From Antitrichia curtipendula (Eukaryota > Streptophyta > Bryopsida > Hypnales > Leucodontaceae), in assembly GCA_951230915.1 (NCBI GenBank), contig OX579640.1:24200981-24264980 (forward strand): DNA of 64,000 nt, read 5' to 3'. Shown one piece after another: positions 11,460-24,095 of the stretch. Numbering within the stretch: position 1 is the first letter of the stretch; each line of letters starts with the position of its first letter. Both the position numbers and the translations under genes were made by a program. The notes beneath the pieces were generated by a model. That model searched no databases. It was not told where the DNA came from and worked only from the letters and a program-made list of their open reading frames with translations.

Positions 11460-11960
11460 ATATGACCTAATGTGAGTAACTTAAGCTTCATTTGAACAAT
11501 GTGAGTGTAATTTGGGCTTTAATTTAACTTAATTCCAAAATATTAACATAATTAGAGTCAAATTAGAGCAATTAGAGCATTTTAAAAGCAATCTGACCTA
11601 ATTTGAGCTTAATGTCAACAATTTGACCTAATATAAGCAATTTGAGCTTCATTTGAACAAATTGTGTAATTTGAGTTTCAATTTAACTTAATTTCAAGAG
11701 ATTGACAAAATTAGAACCAAATTGAAGCTATATAATCTAATTTGAGCTTAATGTCAACAATTTGACCTAATTTGAGCTTCATTTGAACAATTTGAGTGTA
11801 ATTTGAGTTTCAATTTAATTTAATATCAAAATATTGATGAAATTAGAGCCAAATTGGAGAAATTTAACTTAATTTGAACTTAATATCAACAATTTGATCT
11901 AATTCTAGCAATTCAAACATCATTTGATCTAATTTGGGCAATTTGAGTTTCATTTGAACA
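11460..11960. repeat. AT-rich tandem repeat array
   Basis: Blocks such as CTTCATTTGAACAA recur near 11489, 11648, 11776 and 11947, embedded in AATTTGACCTAATTTGAGC and AATTTAACTTAAT motifs. The repeat period is about 130-170 bp, itself made of shorter degenerate TTTGAGC units. It is non-coding and internal to the Helitron. Confidence 0.65.
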
Positions 11961-12392
11961 ATATGAGTCAAATGTTATCAATGCAATGTAAACTAATGTC
12001 GATAGTTTGACCTACTAATTTGAATAACTTTAGCATTTTTTGAGGTAAACATAAACAATTGAATATAATTTCAATGGTTTGATTTAATTTGAGCAATTTG
12101 ATGCATATTAATTTGAATTTGATCAATTTGACTAAATTTGACCTAAATTTTGAAATAGGTGCTAACATCCAAAATTTTGTTGTTGAATATATGTTGATGT
12201 GTTATGGATGTTAGGAGACGCAAAATTTGGAGTGAAGTGGAGCATATTCAAGGGGGGGTATAGTTTTGGAGCACAAGTTATATAGGTGCAATTTTAAACC
12301 CATTTTCTTTTGTGATTTAAAAAGTTTTTACATTCTAAAGTGTGAGTTTTAGGATTTGTGATTGTCATCTTTTGTAGACTATGGCTTGAGCT

Positions 12393-15300
12393 TTGTTTAC
12401 AATTGATGACTATGTAGATGTTGATATCGATAGTATTGGATCTATGTCTATTAAATGTCTAAAATGTTTAGCATTTCGTTTTAGGAAAGAAAAGGTAACA
12501 ATTTGTTGTTATAATGGCAAAGTTGTCATTGAACACGTTAACCATCTTACCATTCATCCGATGCTCAATGAGCTTTTTCTGGGTATTACATCCAATTCTC
12601 GAGATTTCTTAAATCTATTAGAAAATGTAATCAAGCATTTGTGTTTACAAGTATGCATAGTAAATTTCAGTTTGGCCAAGCCGAGGTCGAGGGGTATATA
12701 TTTTTTGTGTAAATAGAAAGTTATGTCATCACATTGGAGATTTAGAACCCGAAATGTATCATGGTGCAAGATTTGCACAAATTTATTTTTTAGATGATGA
12801 TTTGCAAACCAATCGTTGCATAGAGATTTTTGATGATCTTGATCGTGAGACCATTAATAACATCCAAGAGGTTTTAGAATCAATCAATGCATTGATTCAT
12901 GGTTTTAAGTCTTCACGTCATGTTCTTTTGGGGAGGACATAATATGGGACTTCATATCTCCAGTGAGACTCCTACCGGTGAACATCGTTGTCGATACAAT
13001 CGACTTGTGGTTCCAGAGGTTGTTGCTGTTGTTTTTGATGAACAACATTTAGAATTCGGTTAAAATATTATTTTTCACCAATATGGTGGAGATTTACAGC
13101 AGATAAAAGAAATTCATTCAGCTTATGATGTTTTATCCTACTCTTTGTTGTTTCCGGAAGGTCAATGCAGGTGGTCACCCACTTTCAAAGCAAATACTGG
13201 AATGACTTTAAAGTCATTTGTTCATTATATGTTTCATAAGTGACACAAATCTAATGTATTGCATAGGGCTGGTAGATTATTCCAACAATACGTAGTAGAT
13301 CAATATTTGCGTATAGAACATGAAAACTTGCTTTTCATTAGACATCATCAAGCAAAATTTTTAGCAGAATGTTATCAGAACATTGAAGATGTTATGCACA
13401 ACAACAATAGAGGACGCATAGGGCGCCGCATTGTTTTACCTGCAACATTCATTGGATCTCCTCGATACATGCAGAAACTCTTTTACAATAGTATAGTCTT
13501 AGTTAGAGTTTTAGGCAAAGTGAATTTATTTATCACAATAACATGTAATCTAAATTGGTCTGAGATCATTGATGATCTTGAACCACGTCAAAGTCCTCTC
13601 GATCATCCAAATGTTGTAGTGTGTGTCTTTGAGCTCAAATTAAAAGCAATGATGGACAAAATCACAAAGAAAAATGTATTGGGGGAGACAATTGTTTTTT
13701 GTTATACTATTGAGTTTCAAAAGCGCGGTCTCCCTCATGCTCATATTCTTCTTTGGTTGAAAGACAAGGTCAACAATTGTGACCTTGTAGATAGAGTTGT
13801 ATGTGTTGAGATTCCAGATTTGAATAGGCAACCACAACTTTATGTTGTAGTTGTTAAGTACATGATACGTGGTCCATGTGGTTTGGATAATGCCAATTGT
13901 CCATGCATGGAGGATGGAAAATGCTCCAAGCATTATCCAATGCAATCTTGAGATACCACCAAGATGGATGGTCATGGTCATGTTTTGTATCGTCGTTAAA
14001 ATGACAATCGTTATGCTGAAAAACATATGTGTGGTCAAATTGTCCATTTAGACAATTGATGGTTTGTGCCATACAATCCATATTTAAAAGGCTTTTTTAA
14101 TTGCCATATTAGTGTAGAGGTTTGGAGTTTAGTAAAAATTGCGAAATACTTCCATAAATATATTTTTAAGGGTCCAAATTGTGGCGTTGTAAAAACAAAT
14201 GAGGTTGTCGATGAGATTAAAGAATTTTTAGAAGGATGCTATGTAGCCGCGCAAAAAGCATATTGGAGGCTCTTTGATTTTGAAACCAACAACAAGAGTC
14301 ATAGTATTTGCCGTTTATCCATTCATCTTCCCGATCAACAATAGGATGATCTTCCCGATCAACAATTACCTTCCAAAAAGGAACATCTCTGCAATCAATG
14401 ATTGATCAAAACTCTAGGACCAAAACTTACAGAGTTTTTTGAACTCAATTGCCGCATTCTTGCTTTGATTGCTTCTGGCAATCAAGGCAATCATATGCTT
14501 CTTTGATACATAGATCTTCCATTGCACTATAAGTGGAATGAAAAGAAAAATTAGTAGGAAAGAACAAACGCAAGATAAAAGTTTTCGGTAGAGCAAATAT
14601 GGTTCCTGAAGATACCGAATTATTTTACTTGCATTTGTTGTTGACTCATGTTGAGGCACCAACTTCATTTGATGACCTATTTTGTTTTCAAGATACGGTA
14701 CATCCGACGTACTAAGCCGCTTGCATTGCAAGAGGACTTTTACAAGACAATGGTGAATGGAACAACTGTCTCCAAGAGGCAACCGTCATTGCATTGCCTA
14801 GACAAATTCAACAATTGTTTGCAATGCTTCTTGTGTTTGGACAACCATTGAATCTTCTTGGTTTGTTGAAGAAACATATTAACGCTATGACTAATGATTG
14901 GCATAATGATCAAAATCGCTATAGCAAAGTAATTTTGTCCATTAATGAACATTTGTCGTTTAATAGTAAACGCATTGAAGTTTTCTTTCACATTCAAGAT
15001 TTGAATGAATTTGGTTATCCAAATATTGTTGATGTTGCTGATGATGCCAATGACAATAATAACTTAGATAATTAAGCATTAACTTTATAGAAGAGGAAGT
15101 GGACAAACTAAATGAAGAACAACGCATTGTTTCCAATGCAGTTACTAATGCCATTTTAAGACCTCATCCTCCGTGTAAGCTATTTTTCTTGGACGGACCT
15201 AGGGTACTGGCAAGACTTTTATATACAATACCATATTAGGTCATCTTTGGGATTGTGGTATTAAATGTATGGCAATGGCAGCAAGTAGAATTGCTACTTG

Positions 15301-16446
15301 TCTTTTGCATGAAGGACAAACAACACATTCTTTTCTTGCCATTCCATTACAATTGTATGATAAATCAACATGTTCGATTAGTGTCCAATCATCGTTAGCT
15401 CAAACTTTACGTGAAGTACAATTGATTGTACTTGATGAAGCTTGTGTTGGACATAGATTTATGATTGAAGCAATAGATTGACCATTACGAGATATTTGAA
15501 GTATAGATACTCCGAATGGCGGTCTTATAATTTTATATGGTAGTGATTTTCGCCAAACTTTGTCTGTTGTTGTAGGTGGAGGTCGTAAGCCAACTGTTGA
15601 GGCTTACTTGCAACGTTCATATTTGTTTCCACTAATGCAACATTTTCATTTGACCATTAATATGCGTTTACAAAGTCAACTGGATTTTCAACATTTTTTA
15701 TTAAATATTGATAAAGGCAAAACCGATTTAGAGGTAGAGCTACCGCTTGGAATGATTGCGCATGGAAATTCTCTAAATGGACTCATTGATGCAATTTTGA
15801 TGACCCGGTTGATTTCTCTGAGTGTGTAATTTTGGCTGTCCGAAATGATGATATCCAAAAAATCAACCGTAAAATCACTGACCATATGCCTGGTGATGTG
15901 CATCAATGTTTTAACGCTGATTTTATTTACAAAAATGATGAACATGCCCATCATTATCCGGTACAGTTTTTAAATTTTGTACATCTTAATGGTTTGCCAC
16001 CTCATCAATTAAATCTTAAATGTGGTCAATATGTGATGTTGCTAAGAAATTTAAATCCGGCAAAAGTTTTGTGCAATGGTAGTTGCTTACGTTTGTTACA
16101 AGTATCTCCATATGTATTATTGTGTAAAATTGTGGAAGGGTGTCATTGTGGCCAAGAAGTGTTGATTCCAAGAATCACACATCATTGCAACCATAGCTGC
16201 TTGCCATTTACACTATGTTGGAGACAATTTCCTATCACTGGTGCTTTTGCAATGACAATCAACAAATCGCAGGGCCAATCATATAATTGAGCCGGCATTT
16301 ATCTTTGAAATGAAGTATTTAGCCATGGTCAATTATATGTAGCTTTGTCTCGTGGTAGACATCCTACAAACATTAAGGTTGCTAATGACAATTCAAATGC
16401 CATGGAAACGGTAAAAAATGTGATTTATCATGAGATTTTTGCATAA
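12393..16446 (+). pseudogene. Helitron Rep (HUH)-PIF1-like helicase, decayed
   Basis: Fragments in shifting frames follow the order of Helitron transposases. A Helitron-like N-terminal region includes GGDLQQIKEIHSAYD and LLFPEG near 13087-13160. The segment at 13259-13951 has the Rep landmarks GRLFQQYVVDQYLRIE, GSPRYMQ, LFITITCN and the HUH motif in KRGLPHAHILLWL. The segments at 14066-14344 and 14600-15075 match the linker (YNPYLKGFFNCHISVEVW and similar). From 15100 comes the helicase: LNEEQRIVSNAV, then a Walker A region broken by a 1-bp deletion between GPR and TGKT, LIVLDEA (Walker B), GSDFRQTL, and a C-terminal TINKSQGQS...LYVALSRG. Multiple stops and frameshifts mean it is dead. Family assignment is firm; exact original ends are not. 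Confidence 0.9.
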
Positions 16447-17187
16447 CATTGTCTTTGAGATTCTTACATATATTTACACCTGAATCAAGTGGATGGAAAA
16501 AGTTAAGATTTTGTTTCAAACTCTGCATGTTTAGGATTCATGCACGCTTCGGCGACGTCTCCTTCCATCCAACTGCATTCTTTTGGTGTCCATTATTATT
16601 TCACTATCTCAATTGAGACAACCTACCATATCAATAAATATAGTAGGATGATATTTGTAGACATTTTGCTACATTCTTTTATAGTCAATGGAAGGATATT
16701 TAGATGCAATCTATTTACAAAATTTATCACTTTTCTTTGAAAGTATGCAAATAGCTAAATATGCAAAGATTCTAATGTATAAATTTAAATTTAGATATAT
16801 CTTTTAAAAAAAAATTCTAGGTTACAATATATTCAAATGATTATGAAGATTTCTATAATTTACTATTTGAATCTTTTATTGAAATATTCTACATTTTTAA
16901 AGGTGAAGATTTTGCATGTTCTTTAATTGTAAAGATTTTGATTCCAAACATATTGAAATTACTCTACATTTCAACGTATATATATTTGTAGATTATTATA
17001 CAAAGATTAATAATTTTTTCATTGAAGATTTTCTTGAAATTGAAACTATTGCTCTACATATTCAAATGTGAAGATTCTACTTACATTGTTCACTTGATTA
17101 ATTTCTTTTTATTGCAATGTTTTCATCTTTGCAAAGATTTATTTGTGAAAATTATGATATAAAGATTTTCTTTAATTACTTTCTATT

Positions 17188-17190
<3 letters not shown>

Positions 17191-17252
<62 letters not shown>
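17191..17252. repeat. (AT)n microsatellite followed by poly-T
   Basis: About 36 bp of alternating AT runs directly into about 26 T. It lies inside the Helitron, downstream of the helicase remnant. Confidence 0.9.
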
Positions 17253-17259
<7 letters not shown>

Positions 17260-17398
17260 ATTTTCAAAGAATATTGTATGAAGATGTCAATGTTTTCATT
17301 TAAAGATTATACATATTTTATTTATCAACATTCTATCACATGAAAACCTGATGAAAGTAATATATTTTTTGCGTAGCAAAGCAAGCGCCAACCACTAG

Positions 17399-18274
17399 TA
17401 ACATTCTAAAATTAGAAAATGAGCAAACCGTGGCCATAGATTCAAAGTTCAAATTATAATTAAATATTGAATTTTAACCCTATAAGGATGTTGTAGACTA
17501 GAGTGGTCCCTATATGTGAGGCAAAAGAGCAGATGTTCGTCCTTGAAATTTTGTGAGGATAGGGAAGATCTTGCACATTAACTAAGTTTGACCTCCAATG
17601 AATGTTGTTGTTTTTTTTTTTTTTTTAATAGATGATTCACTCTGTACTAAAAAGCATTTCCTTGGTGACCAGCTCGTCCTCACAACTCAAGGGGCTCACT
17701 AGAATCAAAAATGTTCTGTAAGGTAGGAGGCTACGGGCATTGAGAATGAACCCTATAAATGGCTGTAAAATGAGCATGAGTTGGTTTTGAAATTTACATG
17801 CATAGTCATTGAATGAACCAAGGAAAAAAGCATTATTTATCAATTGCAAGAGTCAATCATTTGCTTTGCTTTCCCCATCTTTCTTTAGAATTGCAAGTGA
17901 ACCATTTATAAAAGACCTAGGGTCATAAATAGGGACCTATGACCCAATTCGCTTGACAATTCATAAGCAATTCAAAATTGCTTGGAAAAATACGAAACCA
18001 CTTGGGTTAGATTCCTCATCTATTTCTCTTTGTCTTGAAAAGTGAGCTAAAACTATTCCAGTCCAATGAAATACACGAAAAAGGCGGACCAGCCCTTGGA
18101 TGTGCCATTTCTGAGCTTCCTACCTTAGACTTCTGTAAAGCTCTGACCTTCTCTCTTTCCTCTGTACCAGAAAGCTTGATAATTTTTGAACAGGTTGCGA
18201 GGCTGGAAGGAGATTGTGAAGCACGAGGAGAAATTTTGGCAGCAATTGGAGTAGGAATCATGTGAGTAGTGTAG
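17399..18274. other. TRM5 upstream region
   Basis: No ORF of note. Composition shifts from AT-rich to balanced at about 18000, which suggests that the promoter and 5'UTR of TRM5 lie in the last few hundred bases. I see no clear TATA box. Confidence 0.4.
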
Positions 18275-21200
18275 ATGCAATTTGCTGCTTCCAAAATGAG
18301 CAGGGCTGCGTCTCTGGGCTTGGTATCCAGCTGCCTGTCTTTCAAGCATGTCCCTGCTCGTCGCCAGTTTGCTGGTGCTGTAGTTAGGGTTAGGGTTCAT
18401 GCTAAACCCGCCATCTCTTGTGCGCGAGGGGAGGATGTAGACACCGCCAGGGATACACGTAGTATCGTTTCTTTCGATTTCGGACCTTCATTGCAGCGAG
18501 GGAGACGATTGCGGTCCCGGCAATTGGAAAAAGTTCCCGAGGATTTGCACGAGAAATCACGAGTGGGATTTAATTCTAAGGTTGATGGTGCACGTTTGGA
18601 CGCACTTGGTGAAACGAACTTGCTCAACGCGAAAGAGCTCGTTGAGAAGCTCGTGAAGGAGGACGGGACGGTGACGCGATTCGTGAAGGCCGCGGAGCTT
18701 GACCGAGAGAGCTTCACTCGGGTTTTTGATTTGGTAGCGATACGTGTCCTCGCTGATGAATGCGGAGTCTATGTTTCGAGGCTTAAAGGACATCTCTTGA
18801 ATTGGCCTCGTGTAAAGAATGTGCCGAGAGTAGAGGGTGACGACGGAGACGAAGCGCTGAAATCGCTCCTGTGGGAGAATAACCAGGCTCTTGATACGCC
18901 GGAAAGCCTGATTGAGTCTGTGCGATCGGCTGTGTATCCTGGAGAGTCCGATGGTGAAGAAACGGTCAAGAACAAACGAAAGTTTCCAAATCTGCACAAG
19001 TTGACTCGCGGTGTCGACAGTGATTTAGTTCAATCAATTCGGCCTCGGAAATCAGGGCGACGGTCAAGCAGCAAAGCCTGGGAAGAGGAAGCTGTAACTG
19101 TCAAGGTTGTTGGTGAATGCCAGAAATCTCAGAACCATGGTGCGTAGTTGCTAATTTCCAATGTTATGCTCTTCAAGGAGCAATGCTCTGTAAGGACATT
19201 TCAGGATTTGTTGCGTGTCGCTTAGATTTGTCTCTTGAGTAAAAGCCAATTTTGAATTGGCAATCCTGGATGGAGCTTTTTACGCCATTGGCTCCACAAT
19301 GCCGGGTCTGTGGCGTAAGAGGAGACAATGAAAGGAACAGAGATTCATGATCGTCTTAATGCTTCTCAAGTTCGTTTACTAAATAGAGCGAGGCTTTGGT
19401 ATCCTTGTAGGCAAGTATTTCCGTAGCAACAGGCGGTGACCTTGGGATAATTATGCTTTCAAGGGCCTCGTTTCACTGTACATATTTGTCGCGCAGGTAA
19501 TGAACCAAGGGAGGCGACGCGGCTCTTGCTTCTGGATGAAAGCTACAGAGATAAGCCGAAGGACGAGCTTCCGCAGGCTGTGCAGGTCTCGATCTCTTTG
19601 TCTACCTGACGTTCGATTAGGTCTGAACTGTTTTCCCTTGTAAGGAGAACAATGAAGAGGAGTGGGTCAGGCTATGGCATTCACCTGAAAATGTATACTA
19701 CTTTGGTATGTGAGAATCGAAGTTACTCAAGTTATGTACTGGCAATCTGCAGGTGGTTCTTGGAAATACTGGATGCGAGCTTGTGCGTTGCCAACTGACT
19801 TTAACATACGACTACTGGCTGATGGACGAGGTACCGACATCCTCGCCACCTTTTACTGAATTCCTGCTTGACAAGAGTGGGTCATGTATGGGATTACCAA
19901 AGGGCACCCCATAGATGTGACGTTCCATCCAAGCCATGCTCAACGAAGTGGTTATTGTATGATTCAGTAATTTTATTGAATTTGTAGTTTGCATTTTATT
20001 TAATTAGGAGTTTCTGTCATGCTATTCACCAGGGTTTTGGATCTTATTATACTCGTCAGGATTCTGGGTCAATTTCTTGTCCTACAAGAGGTTAGTCTAG
20101 TTAGTCTATCACGACGCTGATATTGTTCTGTTGCGAAGCCAGATCTTGAAAGAAGTATTACCGTCGGGTATGACTATTCCCACTGCTTTTGAGACCGTGG
20201 GCCACATTGCTCACCTTAACTTGCGGAACGAGCATTCTCCTTATCGACATACCATAGCTCAGGTTAGTACCTTACTCATTTGCGGCATGGTGATGTATTG
20301 AGTGTCTGATTTGAAGGATGGTTTCACGGGTTTATCTTCGAATTCGGTCTCTCTCTGTGTCTTCCTCTGCCCTGAATGTCTTACGTGGAGTATGATCGCA
20401 GATTGTGTTGGAGAAAAACAAACCGCGAATACGAACAGTAGTGAACAAGACCGATGTTATACACAACAAATATCGAACCATGCAGCTTGAGCTTCTTGCT
20501 GGAAATAGTTCCCTTGTCACAACTGTGGTGGAACATGGCTTTTCATTCCGGCTTGATCTTGCATCTGTGTGAGTTTCATGGAAAGTTCATTTCCTTTATT
20601 ATATTCCTTGGTTTGATGATATATAATGCCTGTGGTCTCAAGAACATTGGGATTTGTTTCCAAACGTTGGAGGGTCGTGTTGTAACCTCACGAGTTTGTT
20701 CTAGTCCAGTTGTTGACGATCATGTTTAAGCATATCTTACTGGTGAAAGCAGATATTGGAACTCTCGACTGGCCACAGAAAGACAACGTCTTGTAGATAA
20801 CTTCAACGAATATGATATTGTGTGTAAGTAGCTGTGTCTTACTACTTTCCATGCTTTTCTAGCTGTGAATCTTGCAGTTACCATCTGGTCATCGTTCTTG
20901 CTATGAAGTTTTCGTGTTGACATTTTGACTTGCCACTCTCATGACGGTTTCACTGTCCTGTCCAGGTGATATGTTTGCTGGTGTTGGGCCAATAGCTGTT
21001 GTGGCAGCCAAGAAGGTCAAGTTTGTGTATGCTAACGATTTGAATCCAACTGCAACTGCGTATATGCAGCAAAATTTAGGCATGAATAAGCTGGCATTTA
21101 AAGCAGAGGTTTGATGCTTCTCCAGAATTCCATTACGTTCTGGCTCATTCGTGGAGTTCATTCTGCTCGTCATAGTAGATATCTAGGATAAGTGGGTACT

Positions 21201-22024
21201 GCTGACTTCTCTAGGTGTCAAGGTCTAAAAATGAATGTGACGTGTCGTGTTGCTTGCAACTCTTTATCACTTCATTTCTTTTGGTTCCTCGGATTTTATC
21301 ATTGGTGGTTTAAACTTTGCCGCTTCACTTTTTGTTTGTAGGTGAGCAACGAAGATGGTAGGCAATTTGTGCGCAATTTACTGGCAAGGGATGTGCTCTT
21401 CTCTCAAGTGGTCATGAATCTGCCTCTGGATGCAGCCGAGTTCCTAGGTTGGGTTTTACCTCCTCCATCTGACAGAAGATTTTAAGACAAAGCATTTCTG
21501 AAACATATCTGTGACAACTGCTTTGCTTCGCCTACTCAGTTCGAGAGATTTAATTTATTTGTTTTAAATTTTGAACAGATGTTTTCGTTCATGCATTCTC
21601 AAGGGATGTATGGGAGAGGAAAACACTTCCCCAGATCCATGTGTATGGTTTTTCGAAGGCCCCAAACCCTGAGGCTGAATACTCTGAGGTTTGTTACGCT
21701 CCACATACTCAGACCTTGAAGAATTATTGTTTTGGTTGACACTCCCCCAGTCGATAATCTTATTGCCTCGTGGGTTGTGTCTACCAGTCAAAAGTACTAT
21801 CTATAGCTTTTGTACTTATTATTCAAGGGTGTTGCACCATTTTGTTCTTAACCGGTTCTATGGCTGGACAGAGGATAGCTGATATCTTGAACGAATTGCC
21901 ACATCCAATGCGCATCCATCGCGTTCGACTTGTGGCTCCTGGAAAATACATGCTGTGCGCCTCCTTCCTCCTTCCTGCTAGTGTGGCATTCCCAAAACGA
22001 TCAACAATACGAGAGTATGCCTAG
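18275..22024 (+). CDS. TRM5: tRNA (guanine(37)-N1)-methyltransferase, TRM5/Met-10+ family, ten exons
   Basis: Exons read 18275-19139, 19497-19585, 19753-19830, 20143-20262, 20402-20568, 20753-20823, 20966-21108, 21342-21447, 21579-21689 less its final base (donor GT at 21689), and 21872-22024. Frames join without a break to give 633 residues. The enzyme transfers a methyl from SAM to N1 of G37 next to the anticodon, preventing +1 frameshifts. Landmarks in order are [14 protein letters not shown] in the D1-like region, [55 protein letters not shown], the SAM motif CDMFAGVGP (464-472), YANDLNP (485-491), the catalytic-site NLP (537-539), and the C-terminal [15 protein letters not shown]. The first 50 residues are Ser/Ala/Arg-rich, net basic and almost free of acidic residues, suggesting an organelle transit peptide; Met8 at 18296 is an alternative start. 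All core motifs are intact. Confidence 0.93.
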
Positions 22025-23340
22025 TTGCGTTTCCTCCACCATTTGCATCCATGTGCTGTGAAGCTCGGACACTTACTGGTGGCTGCTCTTTCAATCCTTT
22101 CTCTTCCGAGAAATTAGGAGGGTTCCGGTCCAAGAACATCGATGAGATCCTGCGTCTGGGATAGGAAATGCGGTATTTTTTCGGAACCGAAGTCGTCCCA
22201 AACTATTATCACACTGAGTCTTGACCCCGTAAAGAGTGTCGTTGCTGAATTGGTTGTGAATGAGCCAGAGATCTTTAAGATTGATTTCAATGCACCTGGT
22301 GCCTATTATAGAGTACCATTACAGCTGCGGGCCAGAGCCTCTCTTGTTTTAATTGATCCGTGCATACGTGGTATCGTGGGAATTGATTACAGTAGAGTCA
22401 AGGGCGGTGATGGGTCAGGAGAGAACTGTCCGGGGCACTGATTGGATTCTGCAAGCATGTGTTATGTTCCGATTCTGATTCAGCCTCGTTCCGTGTGTGA
22501 AGGAAAGTTGTGGGCATTCCTTTCCCTACCTTTCCCTATTAGTTAGACTTGGTGGCCGGCCCCTGTCAGGGGTCTGCAGATGTGCCCCACACTCAATTTC
22601 CATTTGAAGAAGTTTTTGATATATCTACATATCTTCACTCTGTCCGGGCATTTTTCAAGAGGGTTTCTGGTTTACAAAACACATCTGATTTTGGTGCAGC
22701 TTCAATCGATTTTCAATCGTATGACACCGCTGACAATCGAGGTATGGTTCTGCTTGCGATCTCCTTGGATTTGGGAGTTGTTAATTGAATCTGTATCTTC
22801 TTGGCTTTTCGCTCTTGACCTTCAAGTATTTTGCTCCCATGTGCTTGTCGCTACTGCGTCATCAGACTTTATCTTGTCATGTACAAGTTCTCACGAGGTT
22901 GTGCATCTTGTTACCTCTGTTCTTGCTAAATTTCTGATTTCCGTTGTGATGGTTACCAAGGGAATCAAACCTTTCGCTAACACCTCAACTATGCTTGCAG
23001 AAAGCGATCGAGCTGCATTGCAAGGGAAGTAACTAGTGATGGCAAGTACAAGCGCAAGCACTCGCCAGTCAAAAAAACGTGTCTTCTCATAATTTCTGGT
23101 TTGAGTGACTCAGTATCTCACAGCTCTTGCAACTGATTAGGCCAGTACCTCCTCGTCATCAACATTCTTCGACCCTGCAACCAGTGAGCACGATGGAAAG
23201 TACACAAGAGTATCGAGGGAAAGATCAAACGTTCCATGTCACTGCAGCCAGCTAACGGAGTCCGACTCCATCTACATGAAGAGGAAGTGGCAGATGTTGC
23301 TCAGGGACATTTAAAGATCTATGCCATCTTAATTTCCTTG
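22025..23340. other. TRM5 3' region, no recognised gene
   Basis: Composition stays balanced, unlike the AT-rich intergenic DNA, so part may be 3'UTR or an unidentified gene. The longest ORFs (22142-22441 and 22580-23032, +) show no motif I recognise. Confidence 0.4.
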
Positions 23341-23428
23341 TGACGTGTGTAAACGTGGTAACTGTCGTCATTGGTATGTAGGCGTTCTTCTATCTGCTTC
23401 GAAGAAGCTGTTCGTACAAATGGGGTAT

Positions 23429-23687
23429 CATCGGGAAAGTATCCCTCATTGCTTCAATATTGTTGCAATATTGTTTCAATGGATTAACAGTATACTATTG
23501 AATATACTGCAATATACTGCAATATTTTTGCATTACTGCAAGTAATAATGCAACAATATAGTTTCAATGGGAGTACTACATTTTTATTAAAAGTATACTA
23601 TTTCAAGTATTGTAACAATACACTTTCAATACTATACTCTTAACTCATTGATACAGTACTGCAGCAATGGGTGGCTTTTTCTTGATG
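23429..23687. mobile_element. MITE-B, copy 1
   Basis: The ends are CATCGGGAAAG and, inverted, CATCAAGAAAAAG. Long inverted arms carry TTGCAATATTGTTTCAATGG and a TTAACA(G/A)TATA block. The uninterrupted site at about 28161-28172 reads GGGGTATCTGC. Here it reads GGGGTAT, element, ATCTGC, giving a 2-bp AT duplication. The element is 259 bp with no ORF. Confidence 0.85.
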
Positions 23688-23798
23688 ATCTGCTTTTTTA
23701 ACACTGACTCATTGATTTTGCATTTTCTGCTGCTTGTCATAATGTGGCATGAGTGAGAATAGGATGGATGAACAAGAATGACAACATAATGTTGCATG

Positions 23799-24040
23799 CA
23801 TTGGGAAAGTACCCTTCATTGCTTCAATATTGTTGCAATATTGTTTCAATGGGTTAACAATATAGTATTGAAAGTATATTGTTGCATTACTGCAAATAAT
23901 AATGCAACAATATTGAAGCAATGGGAGCCTTGCATTTTTATTAAAAATATATTGTTTCAATAATGCAACAATACACTTTCAATACTATATTGTTAATCCA
24001 CTGAAACAATATTGCAACAATGGGTGGCTTTTTCCCGATG
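23799..24040. mobile_element. MITE-B, copy 2
   Basis: The ends are CATTGGGAAAG and, inverted, CATCGGGAAAAAG. The two arms are close to perfect inverted copies across most of the 242 bp (TTGCAATATTGTTTCA(A/G)TGG, TTAACAATATAGTATTGAAAG). The empty site at 28225-28240 reads GCATGAGTGAG. Here it reads GCATG, element, TGAGTGAG, giving a 2-bp TG duplication. No ORF. Confidence 0.85.
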
Positions 24041-24095
24041 TGAGTGAGAATAGGATGGATGAACAAGAATGACAACGTGATGTTGCATGAGTGCA

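Larger units (their letters stand above)
11083..17398 (+). mobile_element. Helitron, about 6.3 kb, with decayed Rep-helicase gene
   Basis: It begins TCATACTACTAAAATCAC directly after the CTAG of the preceding Helitron. It ends GCGTAGCAAAGCAAGCG...ACCACTAG, followed by T at 17399. Left and right termini match those of the 714-bp element, so both belong to one family. The 5' end has two strong hairpins (11109-11145 and 11165-11207). An AT-rich tandem array follows at 11460-11960, then the coding remnant at 12393-16446 and an AT/T tract at 17191-17252. Helitrons move by rolling-circle replication using a HUH endonuclease-helicase. This copy can no longer encode it. Confidence 0.85.
23341..24095 (+). 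repeat. Partial copy of the SABATH upstream module, split by two MITEs
   Basis: With the two MITEs removed, this matches 28076-28270: GACGTGTGTAAACGTGGTAA, TCTGCTTCGAAGAAGCTGTT, CTGACTCATTGATT, and GAATAGGATGGATGAACAAG. No SABATH coding sequence follows, so only the upstream part was copied, or the gene body is lost. The GCATGAGTGAGAATAGGATG...GACAAC unit of about 47 bp is itself duplicated, and the second MITE sits in that duplication. Confidence 0.8.

Noticed and set aside
12393..16446. Active autonomous Helitron transposase
   Set aside because: Numerous in-frame stops and a frameshift within Walker A make it non-functional as it stands.
22580..23032. 150-residue plus-strand ORF downstream of TRM5
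   Set aside because: Hydrophobic, no motif, and its sequence resembles spliced T-rich non-coding DNA; not enough to call a gene.
23429..24040. CRISPR-like array because of repeated ATTGTTGCAATATTG blocks
   Set aside because: The repeats are mirrored arms of two MITEs, not regularly spaced direct repeats with unique spacers, and the genome is a plant's.
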